The translations under genes were made by a program, and so were the position numbers. A stretch of 64,000 bases of DNA. It comes from an uncultured Acidobacteriota bacterium. GTDB lineage: Bacteria; Acidobacteriota; Terriglobia; Bryobacterales; Bryobacteraceae. Position 1 is the first letter of the stretch, and every line of letters begins with the position of its first letter. Of this stretch, positions 44,510 to 52,437 are shown piece by piece. The notes beneath the pieces were generated by a model. That model was not told where the DNA came from and ran no database searches. It saw only the letters and a list, made by a program, of their open reading frames with translations. The stretch lies in assembly GCA_902826605.1 (NCBI GenBank), contig CADEFM010000004.1, positions 186,001-250,000 of the forward strand, written 5' to 3'.

Positions 44510-45567
44510 ATGATAAGACGACAACAGAATATGACAAGGAGAAATCCTGAAAGCACGCGGCGAGCGCAAGAGTGTATCTACTGTCTTCGCCTGCTCGAGG
44601 CTCCGGAATTCAATCGGGAGCACGTGCTATCAGAAGCTTTTGGAAGGTTCCACAAGCCCCCGATGTTGGATAGTGTTTGCCAGAAATGTAATCAGTTCTT
44701 TGGGGATGAGCTGGAGTTGCGATTCGCCCGCGGCGCATTCGAAGGAATGCTCCGATACCAAAACGGAGTAAAAGCGCCACCCGAAGGAGCTATCAATCTA
44801 CAGTATGTCGAGTTTGCGGTTCCGGAGGGAAAAGGTTACTGGTCTGGCGTTCGCCTGAATCTCGTTAACGAAGGGAATGGACTGCGTGTCGGTCTCGTTC
44901 CTCAAGCTGCATTTTTCGACCAAGACCAACAGCGCTGGATACACGTTACCGAAGAGGAGTTCAACGGCGGGTTCCTGACCAAGCGACCGGACTTGAAGAA
45001 GGGTCAAATGCGGATTCACACACGTTCGCGGCAAGAACATGAAGCGTTTGTTTCAAAGCTCAGTGAACATGGAGTGAAATATGAACAAGCAGGTGAATTG
45101 CAGCCGTCTGAAGACGTGCTCGAAGCTTCAGAAATGGAAGTGGACGTGACCTTTACCATCAATCAAGGAATACGCCGATGTATCGCGAAATACGTATTCA
45201 ACTATCTAGCCTTAGTGGCTGGAAGTGAGTTCGTGCGGGAGCGAGACTTCGATGTTGTCCGGGACTACATCCGCCATGGGGCGAGCCTCCGTATCCACTG
45301 GTTGTCCAAAGCACCAAGCCGATACTGCACGATGATCGACCCTCACTACGCCAGACCGGCGGTCACCTTCTCACCGTGAATTGGGCCGCTTCACTTGGCG
45401 ACCTGGTAGGCCAAGCGAGTATTTTTAATAGTCTCACGTATCGCGTCTCACTCTGTCGTCAGTTCAGCGGACTTTGGCGACCAATTCGGAGCGGCGTCCA
45501 TTACGATCTTGAAAGAAAACTCGTCACGCAACTAGCAGGATTCTCAAAAGATCTGGTGCCACGGTAA
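44510..45567 (+). pseudogene. HNH endonuclease-like gene split by a -1 frameshift
   Basis: The first part (44510-45379, 289 residues) has an HNH_5-like zinc layout: CIYCLRLLEAPEFNREHVLS followed by SVCQKCNQFFGDELE (two Cys pairs around an E-H). It ends abruptly at ARPAVTFSP. In the -1 frame the reading GGHLLTVNWAASLGDLVGQ, then IFNSLTYRVSLCRQFSGLW, continues at once from 45358 to 45567. That is the sort of ending I know from this group. A one-base deletion or sequencing error near 45355-45362 explains both pieces. The base composition is poorer in G+C than the neighbours, hinting at transfer. An ATG at 44531 is a second start. Confidence 0.75.
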
Positions 45568-45596
45568 AATTCTTTCCAGTGCCGGTATCTTCGTGC

Positions 45597-47342
45597 TTAT
45601 TCGACCGCAAACACCCACACCGCCCCGCCCTCCGGCACTTCCGGATACTCGCCCGGGAAAATACGCTGGAAGTTGGCTTGTACTGCGCGGGTGTCGCCGC
45701 CCCAGCCGCTGTGAATGGCAATATACTGCTTTCCGTCGATCAGGAAAGTCGTCGGCGGAGCCAGAATGCCGGAGTTCGTCGGAAATTCCCACAGCAGTTT
45801 GCCGTTCGTCGCGTCGAAAGCATGCATCTTGCGATCATTCGTTCCGCCGCTGAACACCAGTCCGCCTCCGGTCGCGAGCATTGAGCCCCAGTTGGGACTC
45901 TTCGCGTAGGTGTGTGTCCACACTCGCTCGCCCGTATCGACGTTCCAGGCCTGCACTTCGCCAAAGTGATCCGCGCCCGGGGCCACAGTCATGAGCGTGC
46001 GGGCGCCGATGAAGCGGATACCCTGCATGTACTCCACTTCCGTGCCAGTTGATTTCGTGCACAGGTTCTCATTCGCCGGTATATAGATCATGCGCGTCTT
46101 GGGGCTGAATGAAATGGGAGGCCAGTTCTTACCGCCCCACAACGAGGGGCAATGCTCGGCTTCTTTCCCTGTACCCGGCTGGCGAGCAGGATCAACCTGC
46201 GGGCGGCCTGTTTCCGGGTTCAAGCTCAAGAACACATTCTGTTTCACATATGGCTTGCCTTGTACGAAATTGACGCGGCCCGTGGTGCGTTCCAAAAACC
46301 ACAGATAACCGTCACGCGCCACGTCGATCAGGCCTTTCACGGTGCGTCCGTTGCGCTGGTAATCCACCAGAATCGGCGGTGAAACCTCATCCCAATCCCA
46401 CGAATCATTGGGGTGATATTGGAAGTGGCCCTTGATCTGGCCGGTGTTGGCGTCCAGAGCGATGGTGGAGGTTGCATACAGGTTGTCGCCCGGACGCTTA
46501 TCACCCATCCACGGCCCGCCGTTGCCGACTCCCCAGTAGGCGAGGTTCGTTTCGGGGTCGTAGTTTCCGGTTACCCACACCGAACCGCCCCCGTTTTTCC
46601 ACTGGTCGCCTTTGGGCCAAGTTTCGCTGCCCGGTTCGCCAGGTGCGGGGATCGTGTAAGTGCGCCACAGTTGCTTGCCGTTATCGGGATCGTATGCCGC
46701 GACAAAGCCGCGGATGCCGAATTCGCCTCCTGATGCCCCGACCATTACCTTGCCGTTCGCGATGAGCGGCGCGAGCGTGGTGTAGTAAGCGGCGGTGTTG
46801 TCGCCGACGCTGGTGGTCCAAACTTCCTGGCCCGTCTTGGCGTCCAGCGCGACAAGCACCGCCTCAGCCAGGGTGAAATAGACTCTATCGCCGTAGAGAG
46901 CCACGCCGCGATTCGTATCGTGAGGGACAATCGCCCCTGAAATGCGGGGCCGCCGGTATCGCCACAGCATATTGCCAGTTTTCGCGTCGATCGCGATCAC
47001 CTGATTGTTGGGCGTCGTGACAAACATCACTCCGTTGTTCACGATGGGAGGCGATTCATGCACGCGCGTTTCTCCCGTGGAAAATACCCACAACGGTTTC
47101 AATCGTGCCACGTTGGAGGGCGTGATCTGATCCAGCGGACTATACCCCCAGCCGTCATAAGTGCGGCGGAGCATGAGCCAGTCGCTCTCGGCCGGGTTGC
47201 GCAAGCGATCCGCTGTAACGCTCCGGTAATTTTGCAAAATTGCCGGAACGGGCGGCGGCGGAGGAGGCGCGGGTTGCTGCGCACGTACCGCTCCAGAAAA
47301 CGCAATGCACGCCGCCGTTGTGACAACAAATCGAAAACGCAT
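45597..47342 (-). CDS. PQQ-dependent alcohol dehydrogenase, exported
   Basis: From ATG 47342 (GGGAGG ribosome site upstream) the protein has 581 residues with a signal peptide (FRFVVTTAACIAFSGAVRAQ). It is an eight-bladed propeller quinoprotein that oxidises alcohols in the periplasm. GASGGEFGIRGFVAAYD, GSETWPKGDQWKNGGGSVWV and YHPNDSWDWDEVSPPIL are typical blocks. The pair Asp-x-Asp in WDWDE matches the extra aspartate of lanthanide-using enzymes (XoxF-like). The adjacent-cysteine disulfide near residue 100 of methanol dehydrogenases is missing (VPHDTNRG). The longer ORF to 48014 overlaps another gene. Substrate and metal are inferred. Confidence 0.87.
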   Translation of the reverse strand: MRFRFVVTTAACIAFSGAVRAQQPAPPPPPPVPAILQNYRSVTADRLRNPAESDWLMLRRTYDGWGYSPLDQITPSNVARLKPLWVFSTGETRVHESPPIVNNGVMFVTTPNNQVIAIDAKTGNMLWRYRRPRISGAIVPHDTNRGVALYGDRVYFTLAEAVLVALDAKTGQEVWTTSVGDNTAAYYTTLAPLIANGKVMVGASGGEFGIRGFVAAYDPDNGKQLWRTYTIPAPGEPGSETWPKGDQWKNGGGSVWVTGNYDPETNLAYWGVGNGGPWMGDKRPGDNLYATSTIALDANTGQIKGHFQYHPNDSWDWDEVSPPILVDYQRNGRTVKGLIDVARDGYLWFLERTTGRVNFVQGKPYVKQNVFLSLNPETGRPQVDPARQPGTGKEAEHCPSLWGGKNWPPISFSPKTRMIYIPANENLCTKSTGTEVEYMQGIRFIGARTLMTVAPGADHFGEVQAWNVDTGERVWTHTYAKSPNWGSMLATGGGLVFSGGTNDRKMHAFDATNGKLLWEFPTNSGILAPPTTFLIDGKQYIAIHSGWGGDTRAVQANFQRIFPGEYPEVPEGGAVWVFAVE

Positions 47343-47451
47343 GAATGAATAGCCTCCCGGTTCGTCATGATACAACTTTTTTGACACCCTCGGCAGAGGG
47401 TTGCCGCCACCCCCTGGCGTGGAGGACTCCGGGTAGGGCACAATCGTAACC

Positions 47452-48249
47452 ATGAAGCTCTCCACGTTTTGTGCAATTGCTTTTTCGCTTTCGCCGCTGA
47501 CCGCTGGTGTGCGCATCCAAATGGAAGTTACCGCGCTCCCGGCGAACACGATTACTACGCAGGAGATGTTGTTCGACTCCTCGCGGATGCGCATCAATAT
47601 TGATGCCAACACCGCTGTGTTTTTCCTCACCGATGGCGGGCGTAGTCGGATGGTGATGCTGGATAAGCGCCGCAACGAATACCGCGAGATGGACCAACAG
47701 ATGGTGGCGTCGATGGGCAAACAGATGCAAGGCATGATGGCCCAAATGGAAGAGCAGATGAAGAACATGCCCCCGCAGCAGCGCGAAATGATGGAGCGCA
47801 TGATGAAGGGAAAAATGCCTCCCACGGGAGGGCCGCCCCGCGTCAAGACCGTGTGGGCCGCCAAGGGCCGTTCCACCGTCAACGGATTCGCCTGCACGCA
47901 GCATGAGGGTACGCGTAGCGCGCAGAAAGTGGCCGAGGTCTGTGCCGCCCCGCCTTCTATATTGAGATTTTCCGCTGCGGAGATGCAGCTTCTGGAGAAA
48001 ATGCGCGAGTTCACCGCAGGCCTTCAGGAAGCCATCACCAATATGCCCATGGCCGCTAGCCTCAGCGGCAATGCTTTCGCCGACGCCGGCTTCGATGGAT
48101 TCCCCGTCCAGCGTATTTCTTTCAGAGATGGGCAGCCGTCGGAGAAGCAGGAATTGAAATCGGCCACCCAGGCGACTTTCACCGATGCGGACTTCTCGCT
48201 TGGCAATGCCACGAAGGTTGACATGCCCACGGGGCCGCCGCGCCGGTAA
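47452..48249 (+). CDS. Exported DUF4412-type protein, Met-rich
   Basis: The 265-residue protein has a signal peptide (STFCAIAFSLSPLTAG) and the opening VRIQMEVTALPANTITTQEM typical of DUF4412 (an exported fold with unknown ligand). Residues about 85-130 form a Met/Gln-rich helix (QMQGMMAQMEEQMKNMPPQQ, then MERMMKGKMPP) which could bind copper or be a flexible linker. The rest returns to short strands (VKTVWAAKGRSTVNGFACTQ). The next gene relic begins right after its stop. Confidence 0.65.
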   Translation: MKLSTFCAIAFSLSPLTAGVRIQMEVTALPANTITTQEMLFDSSRMRINIDANTAVFFLTDGGRSRMVMLDKRRNEYREMDQQMVASMGKQMQGMMAQMEEQMKNMPPQQREMMERMMKGKMPPTGGPPRVKTVWAAKGRSTVNGFACTQHEGTRSAQKVAEVCAAPPSILRFSAAEMQLLEKMREFTAGLQEAITNMPMAASLSGNAFADAGFDGFPVQRISFRDGQPSEKQELKSATQATFTDADFSLGNATKVDMPTGPPRR

Positions 48250-48491
48250 ATGATTCGAAGGGATTTCGCCAAGGCCGCCGCCATGCTTCCCGCCGCGCTC
48301 TTGGCGCCGCGGGCTTCGACGGCCTCTCGCTATTCGTTCTCTGGATACGTTCTGGCGCAACGGAGTCCCATCCCGTTTTACATGGGACGTGCCAAGCCAC
48401 CAGCGCCAGCCTCGTTTACCTCATTGGATTCGATTCGCTGGAGACTAGAACGAAAGCCTGGGATACGCCGCCGACCCGCCGCTTGACCTAA
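48250..48491 (+). pseudogene. Decayed Tat-exported NIPSNAP-family gene
   Basis: An ATG directly after the DUF4412 stop starts a Tat-type signal, MIRRDFAKAAAMLPAALLAP, after which the frame has no recognisable domain. In a different frame at 48411-48464 the stretch LVYLIGFDSLETRTKAWD looks like the C-terminal NIPSNAP consensus (L-x-Y-L-x-x-F-x-S-L-E-x-R-x-K-A-W-D). The remainder of a NIPSNAP protein is missing, so a signal and a late fragment remain after deletions and a frameshift. It lies just before the convergent aldolase. Confidence 0.55.
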
Positions 48492-48514
48492 TCACCTTGT
48501 CAGGATGGTGTGCC

Positions 48515-49306
48515 CTACATCACTCCGCGCACGCGCAACGCTTCATCGATCAGGGCCAGCAACTGCTGCCGCGTTACTTCAAGCTTTTCGCCCGGATCCG
48601 GTAAATCTTCCGCCGTGAGCGGGTTGCCATATTCAAAGCGGTTCGGCGTTCTTACTCCATAGCGGTCGCGGGCTTCGAACAGTTTCTCCACTTCCACGCG
48701 TGGAAGCGCTTTCGGCCCCCCAAGCAGTTCCGCCACCAACGTGATACGTGCCAGATGTTCAATGGTTTCCATCCGTGCATAGGCGAAATCCAGATCCGGG
48801 CCATAGGCGACCGCACCATGGTTGGCCAGCAGCAACGCGTCGAACTTTCCCAGGAACGGCAGCATTCCCTCCACTAAGGCGGGAGTTCCGGGCAGGCCAT
48901 ATCCCGCTAGCGGGACCGATCCCAGCGCGACGATCAGTTCTGGCATTATGCCCTTGTTAAGCGGCTTACCCGCTACTGCGAATCCGGTGGCGATGGGCGG
49001 ATGTGCATGAACAACTGCACACACATCCAGGCGCTCCTGGTAAATGGCAGTGTGCATTGCCATCTCGGTAGTGCGTTCTCTCTCGCCGCTGACTTTGTTG
49101 CCCTGGTTATCGCAGACGATCAAATCGTCAGGGCTCATGCGGCCTTTGCACATCGCCGTAGGCGTGGCCAGGATGCGTTCGCTGTCCAGACGCACACTCA
49201 GGTTCCCGTCCGATCCGGCGATCCAGCCGCGTTCGTACATCATCCGCCCCACGCGGACAATGTCCTCCCGGTGCTTCTTTTCGCTAATGTGTGCGGCGCT
49301 AGACAT
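48515..49306 (-). CDS. Class II aldolase/adducin family protein
   Basis: From ATG 49306 (AAGGTGG upstream) the protein has 263 residues. It fits class II sugar-phosphate aldolases (fuculose/ribulose-phosphate type), which use Zn2+. Features are RGWIAGSDGNLSVRLDSERI (phosphate site), VVHAHPPIATGFAVAG with two zinc histidines, MPELIVALGSVPLAGYG and LLLANHGAVAYGPDLDFAY with the third histidine. The upstream extension to 49969 is shadow of the rhomboid gene. Substrate unknown. Confidence 0.85.
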   Translation of the reverse strand: MSSAAHISEKKHREDIVRVGRMMYERGWIAGSDGNLSVRLDSERILATPTAMCKGRMSPDDLIVCDNQGNKVSGERERTTEMAMHTAIYQERLDVCAVVHAHPPIATGFAVAGKPLNKGIMPELIVALGSVPLAGYGLPGTPALVEGMLPFLGKFDALLLANHGAVAYGPDLDFAYARMETIEHLARITLVAELLGGPKALPRVEVEKLFEARDRYGVRTPNRFEYGNPLTAEDLPDPGEKLEVTRQQLLALIDEALRVRGVM

Positions 49307-49375
49307 AGCCACCTTAATTCTAACAACTGACGCGCGGACTGTTGGGATCGTTACAATGAATGATTCTGGACAATT

Positions 49376-50209
49376 ATGGAAACCCGCCGGATGTGCCCGA
49401 ACTGCCGGGCTTTTATCACGACCGACGACAAGGTCTGTCCCTACTGTGACATCAAACTCGGCGCGCGCCAAGTGGATCGCCGCTCGCCCGCCGACGTTCT
49501 GGGCGGCCTGATCCCGCATGCGCGCTTTACCACGGTGGTGATTTTGTTGATTAACACCGGGCTGTATGCCGCGATGGTGTTGCATATGATGCGCGCCGGC
49601 GGCAGCGGCGGCGTCACCGACTTCGACCTGCAAACCCTGTTTGATTTCGGCGCGAAATACGGTCCTGCGGTGGGTGGTGGACAATGGTGGCGCCTGGTCA
49701 CAGCCGGTTTCCTGCATGGAGGGTTGATCCATTTCTTGATGAATTCCTGGGTGCTCTTCGATCTGGGCGCGCAGACGGAAGAAAGCTACGGAACCGGACG
49801 TTACCTGGTCATTTACTTCGTGACCACCGTCACCGGCTTTCTTGCCAGCTATTATTGGTCGCCGACGCTTTCGATTGGATCGTCGGCGGGAATTTTCGGA
49901 CTGATCGGAGCGATGATTGCGCTGGGCGTGCGCGATCGCACTTCCTGGGGTGCGGCGATTCGCGCGCACTACACGCAGTGGGCGGTGTACGGACTATTGA
50001 TGGGCTTAATCCCCTTCTTCGCCACCGATAACGCCGCTCACATTGGCGGCCTGGCGGGGGGATTTGTTCTAGCCTATGTGGCTGGAACGCCGCGTCTTTC
50101 GGGCGCGGTAGAACAAGTCTGGCGAATCGCCGGCGCGGTGGCGGTGGCCGCTACAGCTCTATGTTTCTACTTCATGATCCGTTGGATGCTGGCAGCCAGC
50201 AATGCCTAG
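49376..50209 (+). CDS. Rhomboid intramembrane serine protease with N-terminal zinc ribbon
   Basis: The 277-residue protein starts with a small zinc-ribbon, CPNCRAFITTDDKVCPYC (residues 7-24). It then has six or seven helices of rhomboid type: GGGQWWRLVTAGFLHGGLIH, HFLMNSWVLFDLG, the catalytic serine S170 in IGSSAGIFGLIGA and catalytic histidine H222 in NAAHIGGLAGGFVLA. Rhomboids cut other membrane proteins inside the bilayer. Zinc-ribbon-tagged rhomboids are common in this phylum. Substrate unknown. Confidence 0.92.
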   Translation: METRRMCPNCRAFITTDDKVCPYCDIKLGARQVDRRSPADVLGGLIPHARFTTVVILLINTGLYAAMVLHMMRAGGSGGVTDFDLQTLFDFGAKYGPAVGGGQWWRLVTAGFLHGGLIHFLMNSWVLFDLGAQTEESYGTGRYLVIYFVTTVTGFLASYYWSPTLSIGSSAGIFGLIGAMIALGVRDRTSWGAAIRAHYTQWAVYGLLMGLIPFFATDNAAHIGGLAGGFVLAYVAGTPRLSGAVEQVWRIAGAVAVAATALCFYFMIRWMLAASNA

Positions 50210-50214
50210 TGGGG

Positions 50215-52437
50215 CTACCGAACCACGACTCTAGCCAATCCGGCATTCCCCGCTGTGTCAAAGGCACGCACAACCACAACGTGTTCGCCTTGCGGAAAAT
50301 TGTCGATGCGAACGACGAACCGCTCGATCAATGAATCCGTTACGCTGTCGGCAGCCTCCACCGGCAGCCACGGCTGCGCGTCGAGGGAATACTCGCAGCG
50401 TCGCAATGCCGAGCCGCGATCTTGGGCGTTGACCTCGATTTCCACCGCGTTTCCCGCGCGCCGTGGCGCGCCCGCGCGCACTTCGGGCGGCGTGCTATCC
50501 AGCAGCACCGGCGCGCCGGTTAGTTCGCTTTGCCGGGCTTGGCCGGCGGGATTCGATGGCCGGTCCGATGCCACCACGCGAAAGAAATAGCGCCCGTCCG
50601 CCAGCGCGTCGCCATCGATGGTATGCGTATTCTCGGTCAAGTTCGCCCGCAGGAGTTTCCAATCGCGTTCGTCTTCACCGCGGAAATAGACGCTGTAGGA
50701 AAGCTTATCGCCCTCCGGATCCTCTGCCTGCCAGGAAATTTGTACCTGCTGCCCGGCCGGCCGCGCGAACGTCTGCGACTGTGTTCCTGCAGGCGTGGTG
50801 CTATCGCCCGTGTCTGTGACGGTAATTGAAAATGCCGAAGAAGCCTGACCTGTGGAACTTGCCGTCTTTGCTCCTGCTGCGGAAACCGTGATGCTCCGAA
50901 CCGCAGGCGCGGTGTTCTGTGGCAGATACGCAATGATCACGCTGGCGAGTTCCGGGGCGGGATTGGCCGAAATGAACTCCGCGCGCCATTGGATGTAGCG
51001 CGCGTTGGGGCTCGATATCAGTGCGCCGGATGGATCGGTGAGCGCCGCTGACCAATCGCTCCAAGTCATGTCGGGCCGACCCGAATTGCCAGTGCGCGTT
51101 TTCAGCGCTACCCCGCGCCCTGAACCCGCCCATGTGAGGCGCCCCCAGCGCGCCACCGCGCCCGCATCGTGCACCGGCGACTCGAACCAGCCCCCGCCAT
51201 CGGGCGTGCCGCCCAGTCCGAAGATCTTGCCAGCGTTGCTGGTAGCCGCCAGCACTCCACGCGATGAGCTGAGTAAACGGGTGGCATCACCCTCGTTCGT
51301 ATGGGCGATCAATGCCGTATCGCGCGGACCGTTCGGGCGAGGGTCCAGACGATAAATCCGGCCTTGCGCGTCAGTGAGCAATAGCAGCATGCCCGACGCC
51401 TCTGCGGCGATATCGTAAATATTTTCGTCCTTGGAAGTCCAGATTGTTTCGACCGTGCTGTCAGGCTGGATACGATACAGCGCGGAGTGTTCGACGCCGG
51501 CCAGTTCCGTAGTGGAGGAAACGCTCGCCACGGTGCTGGATGCCGCAGGAGATGAGCTTGCAGGCGGGGCGGGTTTTGGAGGCTGCACCAACCCGGCTTG
51601 CGCATCTGTCACGGTGATGCTAGTCGCAGGCGCAACCACGGTGGGCGTGGCGGAGCTTGATGTGGATGAGGCCGCCCCAGCTCGCCGCGCGATGCTTCCG
51701 CCTAGCGCAGCCGCGTAAATCGTCCCATCGGCAGCGGTCAGGATGGAGCGTATCTCCGGCAAGTTCGCGTCGTACAATACGAATCCGCGCGCTGGGCTTC
51801 CGGTCACACGATACAGGATTCCGTTGGGTTCGCTGCCCGCAAGCAAGCGCCCTTCGCGATCAAACGCGAGCGCGGTCACGTGCATCTGCCCGGTCTCGTA
51901 GTAAATTTCTCCACGACCCTGGCCTGTGATGCGAAAGATTTTGCCTTGCTGGCCCGTTCCCGCATAGAGGGTACCGTCCGGAGCGATTGCCAGCGCCCAG
52001 ATATACGCCTCGCCCGGAGCGAAGTACTCGGTGGCGCGGCCATTTTCGATGCGGTAGATCTTGCCTTCGGGGGACGCCCCTGCGTACACCACGCCTGCGC
52101 GATCCACGGCGACCGCGAAGATTTGAGACTGGTCGGCCGTCCACACCACGCTCCCGCGGCCTTGCACGTCCACCTTGATCAGACGTCCGCGATTACCGGT
52201 GCCAACATAAAGAGAGCCGTCGGGCGCTTGCGCAAGACTCCAGATATTGGGCTGATCCGATGAAAAGATCGGCTCCAGTCTTGGACCGGGCATGATCCGT
52301 CCGTCGCGAGTGACCGAGAGGCCGGACATGCGTCCGCGCAGAAAATCGGCATAGCCCGTCAACTCCCACGTTGCCGTCGTGGCCCCAGATGCTGTGATAC
52401 AGGCCAAAAGCGCGATCATCGCCCGCGAGGCTTTCAT
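50215..52437 (-). CDS. Exported beta-propeller protein with C-terminal Ig/fibronectin-like domains
   Basis: The 740-residue protein has a signal peptide (MIALLACITASGA) and propeller repeats over about residues 40-270 and again near 330-410. Examples are IWSLAQAPDGSLYVGTGNRG, AVAVDRAGVVYAGASPEGKI and ALAIAPDGTLYAGTGQQGKI; blades end with G-K-I-(Y/F)-R-I. A low-complexity Ser/Pro/Ala linker follows (about 255-300). The C-terminal half holds Ig-like parts, DPEGDKLSYSVYFRGEDERD and DGRYFFRVVASDRPSNPAGQ, close to fibronectin-type domains. The ATG overlaps the upstream S55 peptidase stop by four bases, so the two are made together. Function unknown; a ligand-sensing surface protein linked to the peptidase is possible. 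Confidence 0.7.
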   Translation of the reverse strand: MKASRAMIALLACITASGATTATWELTGYADFLRGRMSGLSVTRDGRIMPGPRLEPIFSSDQPNIWSLAQAPDGSLYVGTGNRGRLIKVDVQGRGSVVWTADQSQIFAVAVDRAGVVYAGASPEGKIYRIENGRATEYFAPGEAYIWALAIAPDGTLYAGTGQQGKIFRITGQGRGEIYYETGQMHVTALAFDREGRLLAGSEPNGILYRVTGSPARGFVLYDANLPEIRSILTAADGTIYAAALGGSIARRAGAASSTSSSATPTVVAPATSITVTDAQAGLVQPPKPAPPASSSPAASSTVASVSSTTELAGVEHSALYRIQPDSTVETIWTSKDENIYDIAAEASGMLLLLTDAQGRIYRLDPRPNGPRDTALIAHTNEGDATRLLSSSRGVLAATSNAGKIFGLGGTPDGGGWFESPVHDAGAVARWGRLTWAGSGRGVALKTRTGNSGRPDMTWSDWSAALTDPSGALISSPNARYIQWRAEFISANPAPELASVIIAYLPQNTAPAVRSITVSAAGAKTASSTGQASSAFSITVTDTGDSTTPAGTQSQTFARPAGQQVQISWQAEDPEGDKLSYSVYFRGEDERDWKLLRANLTENTHTIDGDALADGRYFFRVVASDRPSNPAGQARQSELTGAPVLLDSTPPEVRAGAPRRAGNAVEIEVNAQDRGSALRRCEYSLDAQPWLPVEAADSVTDSLIERFVVRIDNFPQGEHVVVVRAFDTAGNAGLARVVVR

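Noticed and set aside
45597-48014. An 805-residue start for the PQQ dehydrogenase
   Set aside because: The extra 224 residues overlap the opposite-strand DUF4412 gene and do not look like protein; a signal peptide and ribosome site support 47342.
47365-48360. A 331-residue minus-strand frame over the DUF4412 gene
   Set aside because: It is an Arg/His-rich antisense frame without domain; the plus-strand gene has a signal peptide and known family features.
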